A stretch of 64,000 nucleotides of DNA from Kitasatospora sp. NBC_00240. Its GTDB lineage: Bacteria > Actinomycetota > Actinomycetes > Streptomycetales > Streptomycetaceae. Shown piece by piece: positions 31,579 to 38,893 of the stretch. Made by a program: the position numbers and the translations under genes. Position 1 is the stretch's first letter; each line of letters begins with the position of its first letter. The DNA lies in NCBI RefSeq assembly GCF_026342405.1, contig NZ_JAPEMU010000001.1, forward strand, positions 2,356,001 to 2,420,000. The letters run 5' to 3'. The notes beneath the pieces are model-generated. The model saw only the letters and a list, made by a program, of their open reading frames with translations. It was not told where the DNA came from and searched no databases.

Positions 31579-32268
31579 ATGCCGGAGCGGACCGACCGCA
31601 GCACGCCGACCGACCAGCCCGCCGACACCGCCGGCAGCCCGGGCCCGGCCGGCGACGACCTCGCCCGCACCGCCCACCAGGCCGAACTCGCCCGCACCCG
31701 CGAGTTCTTCGGCGCCCGCGCGGCCGGCTGGGACGCCAAATTCCCCGACGACGGGCCGCGCTACGCCGCGGCGGTGGCCGAACTCGGCCTGCGGCCCGGG
31801 CAGCGCGTCCTCGACGCCGGCTGCGGCACCGGCCGCGCGCTGCCCGCGCTGCGGGCGGCCGTCGGGCCGGACGGCGCCGTCACCGGCGTGGACGTCACCC
31901 CCGAGATGCTGGCCGAGGCCGCCGCCCACCGCGCGCAGGCCACCCTGCTGCTCGCCGACTGCGCGGAACTCCCGCTGCCGGACGCCGCCTTCGACGCGGT
32001 GTTCGCCGCCGGCCTGATCTCGCACCTGCCGGCCCCGGCCCTGGCCCTGCGCGAACTCGCCCGCGTCACCCGGCCCGGCGGCCTGCTGGCGCTCTTCCAC
32101 CCGGTCGGCCGCGCGGCCCTGGCCGCCCGCCACGGCCGCCAGCTCACCCCGGACGACCTGCGCGCCGAGCCCAACCTGCGGCCGCTGCTGGCCGCCGCCG
32201 GCTGGGAGCTGGCCTCGTACGCGGACGAGGACGACCGCTACCTCGCGCTGGGCCGCCGGACCGGCTGA
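31579..32268 (+). CDS. Class I SAM-dependent methyltransferase, 229 aa
   Basis: Rossmann-fold methyltransferase: motif I VLDAGCGTGRAL, motif II VTGVDVTPEML, DCAELPLPDAAFDAVF and LARVTRPGGLLALF. It belongs to the broad UbiE/type-11 group. It is cytoplasmic, with an N-terminal polar tail of about 45 residues. The ATG at 31579 has GAGGGAG upstream. It is divergent from the iron-regulated dat-ddc pair and could modify the siderophore or the cyclodipeptide, but nothing in the sequence shows this; the link is position only. Confidence 0.9.
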   Translation: MPERTDRSTPTDQPADTAGSPGPAGDDLARTAHQAELARTREFFGARAAGWDAKFPDDGPRYAAAVAELGLRPGQRVLDAGCGTGRALPALRAAVGPDGAVTGVDVTPEMLAEAAAHRAQATLLLADCAELPLPDAAFDAVFAAGLISHLPAPALALRELARVTRPGGLLALFHPVGRAALAARHGRQLTPDDLRAEPNLRPLLAAAGWELASYADEDDRYLALGRRTG

Positions 32269-32326
32269 GCCTCGGGGCGGCGCCCCCGGACCGGCTGGGC
32301 ACCGCGGCGATGCCGCCGGAGCCCGG

Positions 32327-33049
32327 TCAGCCCGAGGCGCCGACCCGCCAGCGGTAGCACAGCTCGGGGCGGCCGACCTGGCCGTACTGGGGTTCGCGGT
32401 CGGCGAGGCCGGTGTCGACGAGGTGTTCGAGGTAGCGGCGGGCGGTGATCCGGGAGACCCCGGCCGCGGTGCCCGCCGCGGCGGCGGACAGGCCGGCGTC
32501 CGCCCCGCGCAGCACCCCTGCGACGGTGTCCAGGGTGGGGGCGCTGAGGCCCTTGGGCAGGGCGCTGCGCTCGGTGGTGCGCAGCACGGCGAAGGCGTGG
32601 TCCACCTCGTCCTGGCCGATGGCTTCGCCGCTGCGGCCCAGCGTCTCGCGGTACCGGGCGTAGCGCTCCAGGCGGTCCCGCAGGGCCGCGCCGCCGAAGG
32701 GCTTGAGCAGGTACTGGACGACTCCGGCCGAGACGGCCTGCCGGACGGTCGCCAGTTCGCGGGCCGAGGTGACGGCGATGATGTCGGCCGGGTGCCCGGC
32801 GGCCCGCAGGGTGCGGCAGAGCTGCAGGCCGTGCCCGTCCGGCAGGTGGAGGTCGAGCAGGACGAGGTCGAGCGGGGTGCCGGCGGCCCGGGCCCGGTCG
32901 AGGGCGCGCAGCGCGTCCGCGCAGGTGTGCGCGGTGGCGACGGTCCGAAAGCCCGGCGCGCGGTCGACGTGGAGGGCGTGCGCGGCGGCGGCCACCGGGT
33001 CGTCCTCGACCACCAGGACGCCGATCGGGCGGGGTGCGGGACGGGTCAT
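32327..33049 (-). CDS. CitB/DctR-type response regulator, 240 aa
   Basis: Response regulator. The N-terminal receiver has the acidic pair VVEDDP, phospho-acceptor Asp in LVLLDLHLPDG and the conserved Lys in YLLKPFGG. The C-terminal helix-turn-helix (AAGVSRITARRYLEHLV and GRPELCYRW) is the type found in CitB, DcuR and DctR. It probably activates the divergent dicarboxylate carrier gene in response to the CitA-like kinase. The ATG at 33049 overlaps the kinase stop by 4 nt. Confidence 0.93.
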   Translation of the reverse strand: MTRPAPRPIGVLVVEDDPVAAAAHALHVDRAPGFRTVATAHTCADALRALDRARAAGTPLDLVLLDLHLPDGHGLQLCRTLRAAGHPADIIAVTSARELATVRQAVSAGVVQYLLKPFGGAALRDRLERYARYRETLGRSGEAIGQDEVDHAFAVLRTTERSALPKGLSAPTLDTVAGVLRGADAGLSAAAAGTAAGVSRITARRYLEHLVDTGLADREPQYGQVGRPELCYRWRVGASG

Positions 33050-34668
33050 CGGGCCGCCACCCCCGCGCGCTGCAGCGGCAGCCGGACGGTGAGCACGGCG
33101 CCGCGGTCGCGCCCCACCTCCACGGTGCCGCCGTTGCGCCGGGCCGCCTGGGCGACCAGGGCCAGGCCCAGTCCGTGCCCGCTGCTCTTGGTGGTCCAGC
33201 CGCGCCGGAACACGTCCTCGACGGCCCGCGGGTCGATGCCGTCGCCGGTGTCGGCGACCCGCAGCAGCAGCCGCTCGTCCTCCACCCGCGCGGTGACGGT
33301 GACCTCGGGTGCGTCGGCGCGGTCGGCCGCGCCCTCGACGGCGGCGTCGACCGCGTTGTCGAGCAGGTTGCCGAGCAGGGTGACCAGGTCGCGGGCGGGC
33401 AGTTCGGGCGGGAGCACGCCGTCGTCGATCCGGCTGTCCTCGGTGAGGGTGAGTTCCACGCCGCGTTCGGCGGCCTGGGCGGCCTTGCCGAGCAGCAGCG
33501 CGGCCAGCACCGGCTCGCCGACGGCCGCCACCACCCGGTCGGTGAGCCGCTGGGCGAGGGCGAGTTCGGCGGTGGCGAACTCCACCGCCTGTTCGTGGCG
33601 GCCGAGTTCGATCAGCGAGACGACGGTGTGCAGCCGGTTGGCCGCCTCGTGCGCCTGTGCGCCGAGCGCCTCGGTGAACCCGCGCACCGAGTCCAACTCG
33701 CCCGTCAGCGCCTGGAGTTCGGTGTGGTCTCGAAGGGTGATGACGCTGCCGAGGCCGGCCCCGATGGCGGAGGTGTTCAGCACCACCACCCGCTCCGCGG
33801 TGAGGTGCACCTCGTCCCGGGCCGGCTCCGGACCGAGGACGGCCGCCACCAACGACTCGGGGAGGTCCAGCCCGGCGATCGGGCGGCCCTCCACCTCGCC
33901 TTCGAGGCCGAGCAGTTCGCGGGCGGCGTCGTTGCACAGCACGACCCGGTGCGCGCGGTCCAGCAGCACCAGGCCCTCGCGCACCGAGTGCAGGGTGGCC
34001 TGGTGGTACTCGTACAGGTGGCTCAGCTCGGCGGCGCCCATGCCGTGGGTGTGCCGGCGCAGCCGGGCCCCGACCAGGTAGCTGCCGAGGCCGCCGAGCG
34101 CGAGGGCCGCCAGCGCGACGCCGGCCAGGGCCAGCAGCGGGGCGCGCAGCTCGTCGCTGATGGAGCGGACCGTGATGCCGACGCTGACCAGCCCGGTCAC
34201 CTGCCGGTCGGCGTCCAGCACCGGGGTCACCACCCGGACGGACGGGCCGAGGGTGCCGGCGTAGGTCTCGGTCCAGGTCTGCCCGGCGAGCGCCCGGTCG
34301 ATGTGGCCGAGGAAGGGTTTGCCGATCTGGGCCGGGTCGGGGTGTGTCCAGCGCAGGCCGTGGGTGTCCATCACGGTGACGAACGAGACGCCGGTGTGCG
34401 CCACGACCTGCTGCGCGTACGGCTGGAGCACGGCGGAGGGGTCGGGGCCGACAGCGGCCTCGCGGACGGACGGCGAGTCCGCGACCGAGCGGGCCACCGC
34501 CGTGACCTGGTTGCGGGCGGCGTCCTCGGCGCGGCTGGCGGTGGACAGGTACGCCAGCACCGCGCCGCCGGCCACCACGGCCGCGACGATCACGATCTGG
34601 ACGACGAACAGCTGCCCGGCGAGGCTGCGTACCCGCCGGCGCGAGGAGGGGAGCGGGCGCGCGGACAT
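33046..34668 (-). CDS. CitA/DcuS-type sensor histidine kinase, 540 aa
   Basis: Membrane sensor of C4-dicarboxylates or citrate. Transmembrane helix 1 is at about residues 15-42, followed by an extracellular PASp domain (about 45-170), helix 2 near 175-200, a cytoplasmic PAS (LLDRAHRVVLCNDAARELLG), the family H-box with AQAHEAANRLHTVVSL, and ATPase boxes LLGNLLDNAVDAA, VADTGDGID and GHGLGLALV. The length matches the family. It is divergent from dctA, with a palindrome between them. It is first gene of a two-gene unit with its response regulator. Confidence 0.94.
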   Translation of the reverse strand: MSARPLPSSRRRVRSLAGQLFVVQIVIVAAVVAGGAVLAYLSTASRAEDAARNQVTAVARSVADSPSVREAAVGPDPSAVLQPYAQQVVAHTGVSFVTVMDTHGLRWTHPDPAQIGKPFLGHIDRALAGQTWTETYAGTLGPSVRVVTPVLDADRQVTGLVSVGITVRSISDELRAPLLALAGVALAALALGGLGSYLVGARLRRHTHGMGAAELSHLYEYHQATLHSVREGLVLLDRAHRVVLCNDAARELLGLEGEVEGRPIAGLDLPESLVAAVLGPEPARDEVHLTAERVVVLNTSAIGAGLGSVITLRDHTELQALTGELDSVRGFTEALGAQAHEAANRLHTVVSLIELGRHEQAVEFATAELALAQRLTDRVVAAVGEPVLAALLLGKAAQAAERGVELTLTEDSRIDDGVLPPELPARDLVTLLGNLLDNAVDAAVEGAADRADAPEVTVTARVEDERLLLRVADTGDGIDPRAVEDVFRRGWTTKSSGHGLGLALVAQAARRNGGTVEVGRDRGAVLTVRLPLQRAGVAAR

Positions 34669-34748
34669 GCCAGCCAGTGTGCACTGCCGGACGGCGGACG
34701 GGACAGGCCCGGGGTGCCGGGCCCGGCGTGAACTCTATGAACGTAAAC

Positions 34749-34762
34749 GTGACCCCGGTCAC
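34749..34762. promoter_or_regulatory. Palindrome GTGACC-CC-GGTCAC, Crp-like site
   Basis: Fits the streptomycete Crp pattern GTG-N6-GNCAC and lies between the divergent sensor kinase and dctA promoters, about 10 bp upstream of a CATAGT -10-like box. Binding by the CitB-type regulator is the alternative. Confidence 0.5.
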
Positions 34763-34830
34763 TGCGGCGCCCATAGTCGGAGCGGCCCACCACCCGGGGC
34801 CGCCAGGACAGCAGGGCGAAGGAGCCGCAG

Positions 34831-36210
34831 ATGACGATCGCCGGGGCAGGAAACGGGAGACGACGGGACCGCACGCACCACCTCTACCTCGCGGTGATCG
34901 CGGCGGTGGTCGCGGGCATCGCGGTCGGGCTGCTGGCGCCCGGCTTCGCGGTGGAGCTGAAGCCGGTCGGGACGGGCTTCGTCAACCTCATCAAGATGAT
35001 GATCAGCCCGGTGATCTTCTGCACCATCGTGCTGGGCGTCGGCTCGGTCACCAAGGCCGCCCAGGTCGGCCGGGTCGGCGGCCTCGCCCTCGGCTACTTC
35101 CTCACCATGTCGACCGTCGCCCTGGGCATCGGCCTGGTGGTGGGCAACCTCCTGGAGCCCGGCTCCGGCCTGCACCTCACCCAGGCCCTCACCAAGGCCG
35201 CGCACGCCCAGGCCGCCGCCGGCGAGGCCCAGAACACCACCGACTTCCTGCTCGGCATCATCCCGACCACCATGCTGTCCGCCCTCACCGAGGGCAAGGT
35301 GCTGCAGACCCTGCTGGTCGCGCTGCTGGCCGGCTTCGCCCTGCAGGCGATGGGCGCCGCCGGCGCGCCGGTGCTGCGCGGCGTCGAGCACGTCCAGCGG
35401 CTGGTCTTCCGGGTGATGTCGATGATCATGTGGGCGGCCCCGATCGGCGCCTTCGGCGCGATGGCGGCGGTGGTCGGCGCCACCGGCACGGCCGCACTGA
35501 AGAGCCTCGCCGTCATCATGATCGGCTTCTACCTGACCTGCGCGCTCTTCGTCGTGGTCGTCCTCGGCCTGCTGCTGCGCCTGGTCGCCGGGGTGAACGT
35601 GTTCGCCCTGCTGCGCTACCTCGGGCGCGAGTTCCTGCTGATCCTCTCCACTTCCTCCTCGGAGAGCGCGCTGCCGCGACTGATCGCCAAGATGGAGCAC
35701 CTCGGGGTCAGCCGCCCGGTCGTCGGCATCACCGTGCCGACCGGCTACAGCTTCAACCTGGACGGCACCGCGATCTACCTGACGATGGCCTCGATCTTCA
35801 TCTCGGAGGCGATGGACAAGCCGATGTCGATCGGCCAGCAGCTCTCGCTGCTGCTCTTCATGGTGATCGCCAGCAAGGGCGCGGCCGGCGTCACCGGCGC
35901 GGGCCTGGCCACCCTGGCCGGCGGCCTGCAGTCGCACAAGCCGGAGCTGGTGGACGGCGTCGGGCTGATCGTCGGCATCGACCGCTTCATGTCCGAGGCC
36001 CGGGCGCTGACCAACTTCGCCGGGAACGCCGTCGCCACCGTGCTGATCGGCCACTGGACCAAGGAGATCGACCACGACCGGGCCCGGGAGGTGCTGGCCG
36101 GCCGGCTGCCCTTCGACGAGCAGACGCTGGTCGACAGCCACGCCGCCGACCCCCAGGCCCAGGTGCCCGTCCAGGGCAGCGCCCCCGGCCAGGAGAAGCT
36201 CACGGCCTGA
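34831..36210 (+). CDS. dctA: C4-dicarboxylate:cation symporter DctA, 459 aa
   Basis: DAACS-family secondary transporter for succinate, fumarate and malate (possibly glutamate). About eight membrane helices and two hairpins; family marks are the serine-rich LSTSSSESALPRL before HP1, VPTGYSFNLDGTAIYLTMA, and the GAAGVTGAGLATLA hairpin. The C-terminal tail after RLPFDEQ is cytoplasmic. The ATG at 34831 has AGGAG upstream. The divergent CitA/CitB-type pair probably induces it. A 14-bp stem terminator follows at 36252-36291. Confidence 0.95.
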   Translation: MTIAGAGNGRRRDRTHHLYLAVIAAVVAGIAVGLLAPGFAVELKPVGTGFVNLIKMMISPVIFCTIVLGVGSVTKAAQVGRVGGLALGYFLTMSTVALGIGLVVGNLLEPGSGLHLTQALTKAAHAQAAAGEAQNTTDFLLGIIPTTMLSALTEGKVLQTLLVALLAGFALQAMGAAGAPVLRGVEHVQRLVFRVMSMIMWAAPIGAFGAMAAVVGATGTAALKSLAVIMIGFYLTCALFVVVVLGLLLRLVAGVNVFALLRYLGREFLLILSTSSSESALPRLIAKMEHLGVSRPVVGITVPTGYSFNLDGTAIYLTMASIFISEAMDKPMSIGQQLSLLLFMVIASKGAAGVTGAGLATLAGGLQSHKPELVDGVGLIVGIDRFMSEARALTNFAGNAVATVLIGHWTKEIDHDRAREVLAGRLPFDEQTLVDSHAADPQAQVPVQGSAPGQEKLTA

Positions 36211-36251
36211 CCCGCCCCCGCGCTCCCCGATCCGGCCGCCGGCTCCCACCC

Positions 36252-36291
36252 CCGGGCGGCGGCCGGGCCGGGGTCCGCGGCCGCCGCCCGG
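36252..36291. terminator. Terminator between convergent dctA and the next gene
   Basis: CCGGGCGGCGGCCG and its exact complement flank a 12-nt loop. A third, direct copy of the left arm follows at 36301-36314, so an alternative pairing with the right arm is possible. Confidence 0.75.
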
Positions 36292-36361
36292 CAGGCTGAA
36301 CCGGGCGGCGGCCGCTCGTCACCCCCGGCGCCGACTCCACGTCGACCGCCCGGGGGCCGCC

Positions 36362-37318
36362 TCACTCCACGTCGTCGCCGCTGACCGCCCAGCTCAGGCC
36401 GGTCGCCGGGTCCTCCAGGGCGACGTGCAGGTAGCGCAGCTCGTCCGCCGGATCGCACCAGGTGAAGCAGCGCAGCCGGGCCACCAGGGCGTTCACCTCG
36501 GCCCGGTCGGGCCCGGCGGCGCCGGTCATCGCGACCAGTGCCCGCCAGACCACCAGCCGGCCGCGGGCCACCCCGTGCGCCCGGACCCCGGCCCCGGCCT
36601 GGACGAGCACCGGGTACGCGGCGGCGAACGGCACATATCCGCCGGTCACCCGGCGGGCCGGGGCGTACTGGGCGGCCGCGTCCGGCGCCGCGCCGCGCAC
36701 GCAGGCCACCTGGGCCCAGTCGGCGAGCGCGGCGAACTCCCTGGTCGCCCGCTGGCCGGCGATCCGCTCGCGCCGGGCGGGCAGGTCGACCGGGCCGAGC
36801 CCCTCCCGGGTGGCGGGCAGCGCCAGCAGGGAGCTGCGCGAGCCGCCGGCCCGCAGGTAGTCGCGGACCCGGCCGCTGTCGCCCCAGCCGGCCACCTCCC
36901 AGGGCTCCAGCACCAGCGGCACGCCGTCCGGGTCGGGCTCCGCGCCGTACGAGAGGTCCTCACCGACCAGCACCCTGGTGTGCGCGACCAGCCGCCGCAC
37001 CGGCGCCGGCCCGAGCAGCGGGGCCAGCCGCAGCCAGGAGTGCCGGGTGGCCAGCACCTCCCAGAGCGGCCCGGAGTCGTGGTCCCCGACCCCGGCCGCG
37101 GTGCCCGGCCCGCCGTCCTCGTCGAACAGCCGGACGGCCACCTCGGGCGGCGCGCCGTGCGCGATCAGGTGGCCCAGCGGCGCGGTCTCGGCGGCCGCGC
37201 CGGCCTCGCCCGCCCGGGCCGAGGCAGCGGCCCTGACCTGCCGGTAGATGCCGAGCAGCTCCGGCCAGCGGCCCGCCTCGGCCAGCGCGTTCAGGCTGCG
37301 GTCCAGGTACGTGATCAC
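36362..37318 (-). CDS. Hypothetical protein, 318 aa
   Basis: I do not recognise the family with confidence; it resembles uncharacterised streptomycete proteins of this length. It starts MITYLDRSLNALAEAGRW, is helical and alanine-rich, and lacks membrane segments, signal peptide or known catalytic motif. Its C-terminus carries ELRYLHVALEDPATGLSW. Codon use matches its neighbours, so it is a real gene. It lies downstream of and in the same direction as the cvn conservon, with about 90 bp between, and could be read through from it. Confidence 0.8.
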   Translation of the reverse strand: MITYLDRSLNALAEAGRWPELLGIYRQVRAAASARAGEAGAAAETAPLGHLIAHGAPPEVAVRLFDEDGGPGTAAGVGDHDSGPLWEVLATRHSWLRLAPLLGPAPVRRLVAHTRVLVGEDLSYGAEPDPDGVPLVLEPWEVAGWGDSGRVRDYLRAGGSRSSLLALPATREGLGPVDLPARRERIAGQRATREFAALADWAQVACVRGAAPDAAAQYAPARRVTGGYVPFAAAYPVLVQAGAGVRAHGVARGRLVVWRALVAMTGAAGPDRAEVNALVARLRCFTWCDPADELRYLHVALEDPATGLSWAVSGDDVE

Positions 37319-37411
37319 CTTTCGCAGGGTACGTGGCGGCGGACCCCATCAGCTGACACGACGTCAGACCGGTGCGTCGCCGCCCGCCCGGGCCCCGGCC
37401 CGGTGCCCGGC

Positions 37412-38035
37412 TCAGGCCCCCGGGGCGACGTCCGCCAGCAGCCTGGCCGCGTGCACCTTGCCGGCGTGCTCGACCAGGTCGATCAGGACCCGCTTGCCGG
37501 AGCTGCGGGTCCGCGCGTCGCAGATCACCACCGGGGTGTCCGGGTCCAGGTCGAGGGCCCGGGAGACCTCCTCGGGGGTGTGCTCCCGGGTGCCGGCGAA
37601 GCGGTTGACCGCCACCACGAACGGGATGCCGCGGTGCTCGAAGAAGTCCACCGCCGGGAAGCAGTCGGTCAGCCGCCGGGTGTCGGCCAGCACGACCGCG
37701 CCGAGCGCGCCCTGCGCCAGCTCGTCCCAGAGGAACCAGAACCGGTCCTGCCCGGGCGTGCCGAAGAGGTAGACGGACAGGCCCTCGCGGATGGTGATCC
37801 GACCGAAGTCCATCGCCACCGTGGTGGTGGACTTCTGCTCCACCCCGCCGGTGTCGTCGACGCCCCGCCCGGCCTCGGTGAGCCGCTCCTCGGTGCGCAG
37901 CGGGCGGATCTCGCTGACCGAGCCGACCAGGGTGGTCTTGCCGACCCCGAAGCCGCCGGCCACCAGGATCTTCAGGGCCAGCACCGGGGAGTCGGGGTGG
38001 CCGGGGCCGGCCGGTTCACAGCGCACGGAGTCCAT
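37412..38035 (-). CDS. cvnD: CvnD, Ras/MglA-like small GTPase of a conservon, 207 aa
   Basis: GTP-binding protein with P-loop GGFGVGKTTL, the switch-II region LFGTPGQDRFWF, and VVAVNRFAG in place of the classical NKxD guanine motif. Conservon GTPases associate at the membrane with CvnA, CvnB and CvnC like a bacterial G-protein switch. It is last gene of cvnABCD; its start overlaps cvnC by 20 nt. ATG at 38035. Confidence 0.95.
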   Translation of the reverse strand: MDSVRCEPAGPGHPDSPVLALKILVAGGFGVGKTTLVGSVSEIRPLRTEERLTEAGRGVDDTGGVEQKSTTTVAMDFGRITIREGLSVYLFGTPGQDRFWFLWDELAQGALGAVVLADTRRLTDCFPAVDFFEHRGIPFVVAVNRFAGTREHTPEEVSRALDLDPDTPVVICDARTRSSGKRVLIDLVEHAGKVHAARLLADVAPGA

Positions 38036-38486
38036 TGACGACCTCCTGGAGGATGTGCTCGTCGGGGAGCAGGGCGGGCGGGACGGGCCGGCTGACCCGG
38101 ATCAGCTCGGCGTCCAGCAGGTCGCCGAGCAGCACCCGGACGACACCGAGCGGCAGGTCGAGATCGGCGGCGATCTCGGCCACGGAGAGGGCGTTGCCCC
38201 GGCAGAGGTCCAGGATCAGGCCCTGTTCGGGGCCGGCCGGGAGCTCCCGGCCGTCGGGGCCGCCGTCGGCCCCGAGGTCGCTGACGACCAGCGCGATCAG
38301 GTCGAACTCGCGGCCGCCCGGCCTGGTGCGGCCCTTGGTCATCGCGTACGGGCGGACCATCGGCCCGGCGGCGTCGTCGTACCAGCGGAGGTGCTGCGCC
38401 CCGGGCGGGCCCGCGGGGTCGGCGCCGGCGGGCGGGCTCCCGGGGCCCGGTTCGTGGCGGCGGTGCGGGTACGGCACCGGGCTCAC
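38016..38486 (-). CDS. cvnC: CvnC, DUF742 protein of a conservon, 156 aa
   Basis: DUF742 family: VRPYAMTKGRT near the start of the domain and the winged-helix-like ALSVAEIAADLDLPLGVVRVLLGDLL, ending DEHILQEVVNGLRAL. The first 35 residues are a Pro/Gly-rich extension. It lies between cvnB (4-nt overlap) and cvnD (20-nt overlap). Its biochemical role is unknown; in studied conservons it is part of the membrane-proximal complex. Confidence 0.94.
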   Translation of the reverse strand: MSPVPYPHRRHEPGPGSPPAGADPAGPPGAQHLRWYDDAAGPMVRPYAMTKGRTRPGGREFDLIALVVSDLGADGGPDGRELPAGPEQGLILDLCRGNALSVAEIAADLDLPLGVVRVLLGDLLDAELIRVSRPVPPALLPDEHILQEVVNGLRAL

Positions 38487-38893
38487 TCCCGGACCGCGCC
38501 GCGCGGCGACGCGTACAGGTGCTCGCCGACCCGGCGGACCAGCCGGGCCATCTCGTACGCCACCAGACCGAGGTCGGCCTCGGCGCCGGAGAAGACGGCC
38601 AGGCAGCTGCTCTCACCGGCGACCGCCACGAACAGGAAGCCGTGCTCCAGCTCGACCATGGTCTGCCGGACCTCGCCGGCCTCGAAGTGGCGGCCGGCGC
38701 CCTTGGCCAGGCTGTGCAGGCCGGAGGCCACGGCGGCGAGATGCTCGCCGTCCTCCCGGCCCAGCCCGGCCGAGGTGCCCATCGCCAGGCCGTCGCCGGA
38801 CAGCATCACGGCGTACCTGACCTGCGGGACCCGCGAGACCAGCTCGTCGAGCAGCCAGTTCAGGCCGCCCGCCTGGTGGGTGGTGCCGATCAT
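38483..38893 (-). CDS. cvnB: CvnB, roadblock/LC7 protein of a conservon, 136 aa
   Basis: Roadblock/LC7-fold protein: LNWLLDELVSRVPQVRYAVMLS, DGLAMGTSAGL and HGFLFVAVAG. Such proteins act as regulators of small GTPases, here CvnD. The ATG at 38893 overlaps the cvnA stop by 4 nt. Confidence 0.95.
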   Translation of the reverse strand: MIGTTHQAGGLNWLLDELVSRVPQVRYAVMLSGDGLAMGTSAGLGREDGEHLAAVASGLHSLAKGAGRHFEAGEVRQTMVELEHGFLFVAVAGESSCLAVFSGAEADLGLVAYEMARLVRRVGEHLYASPRGAVRE

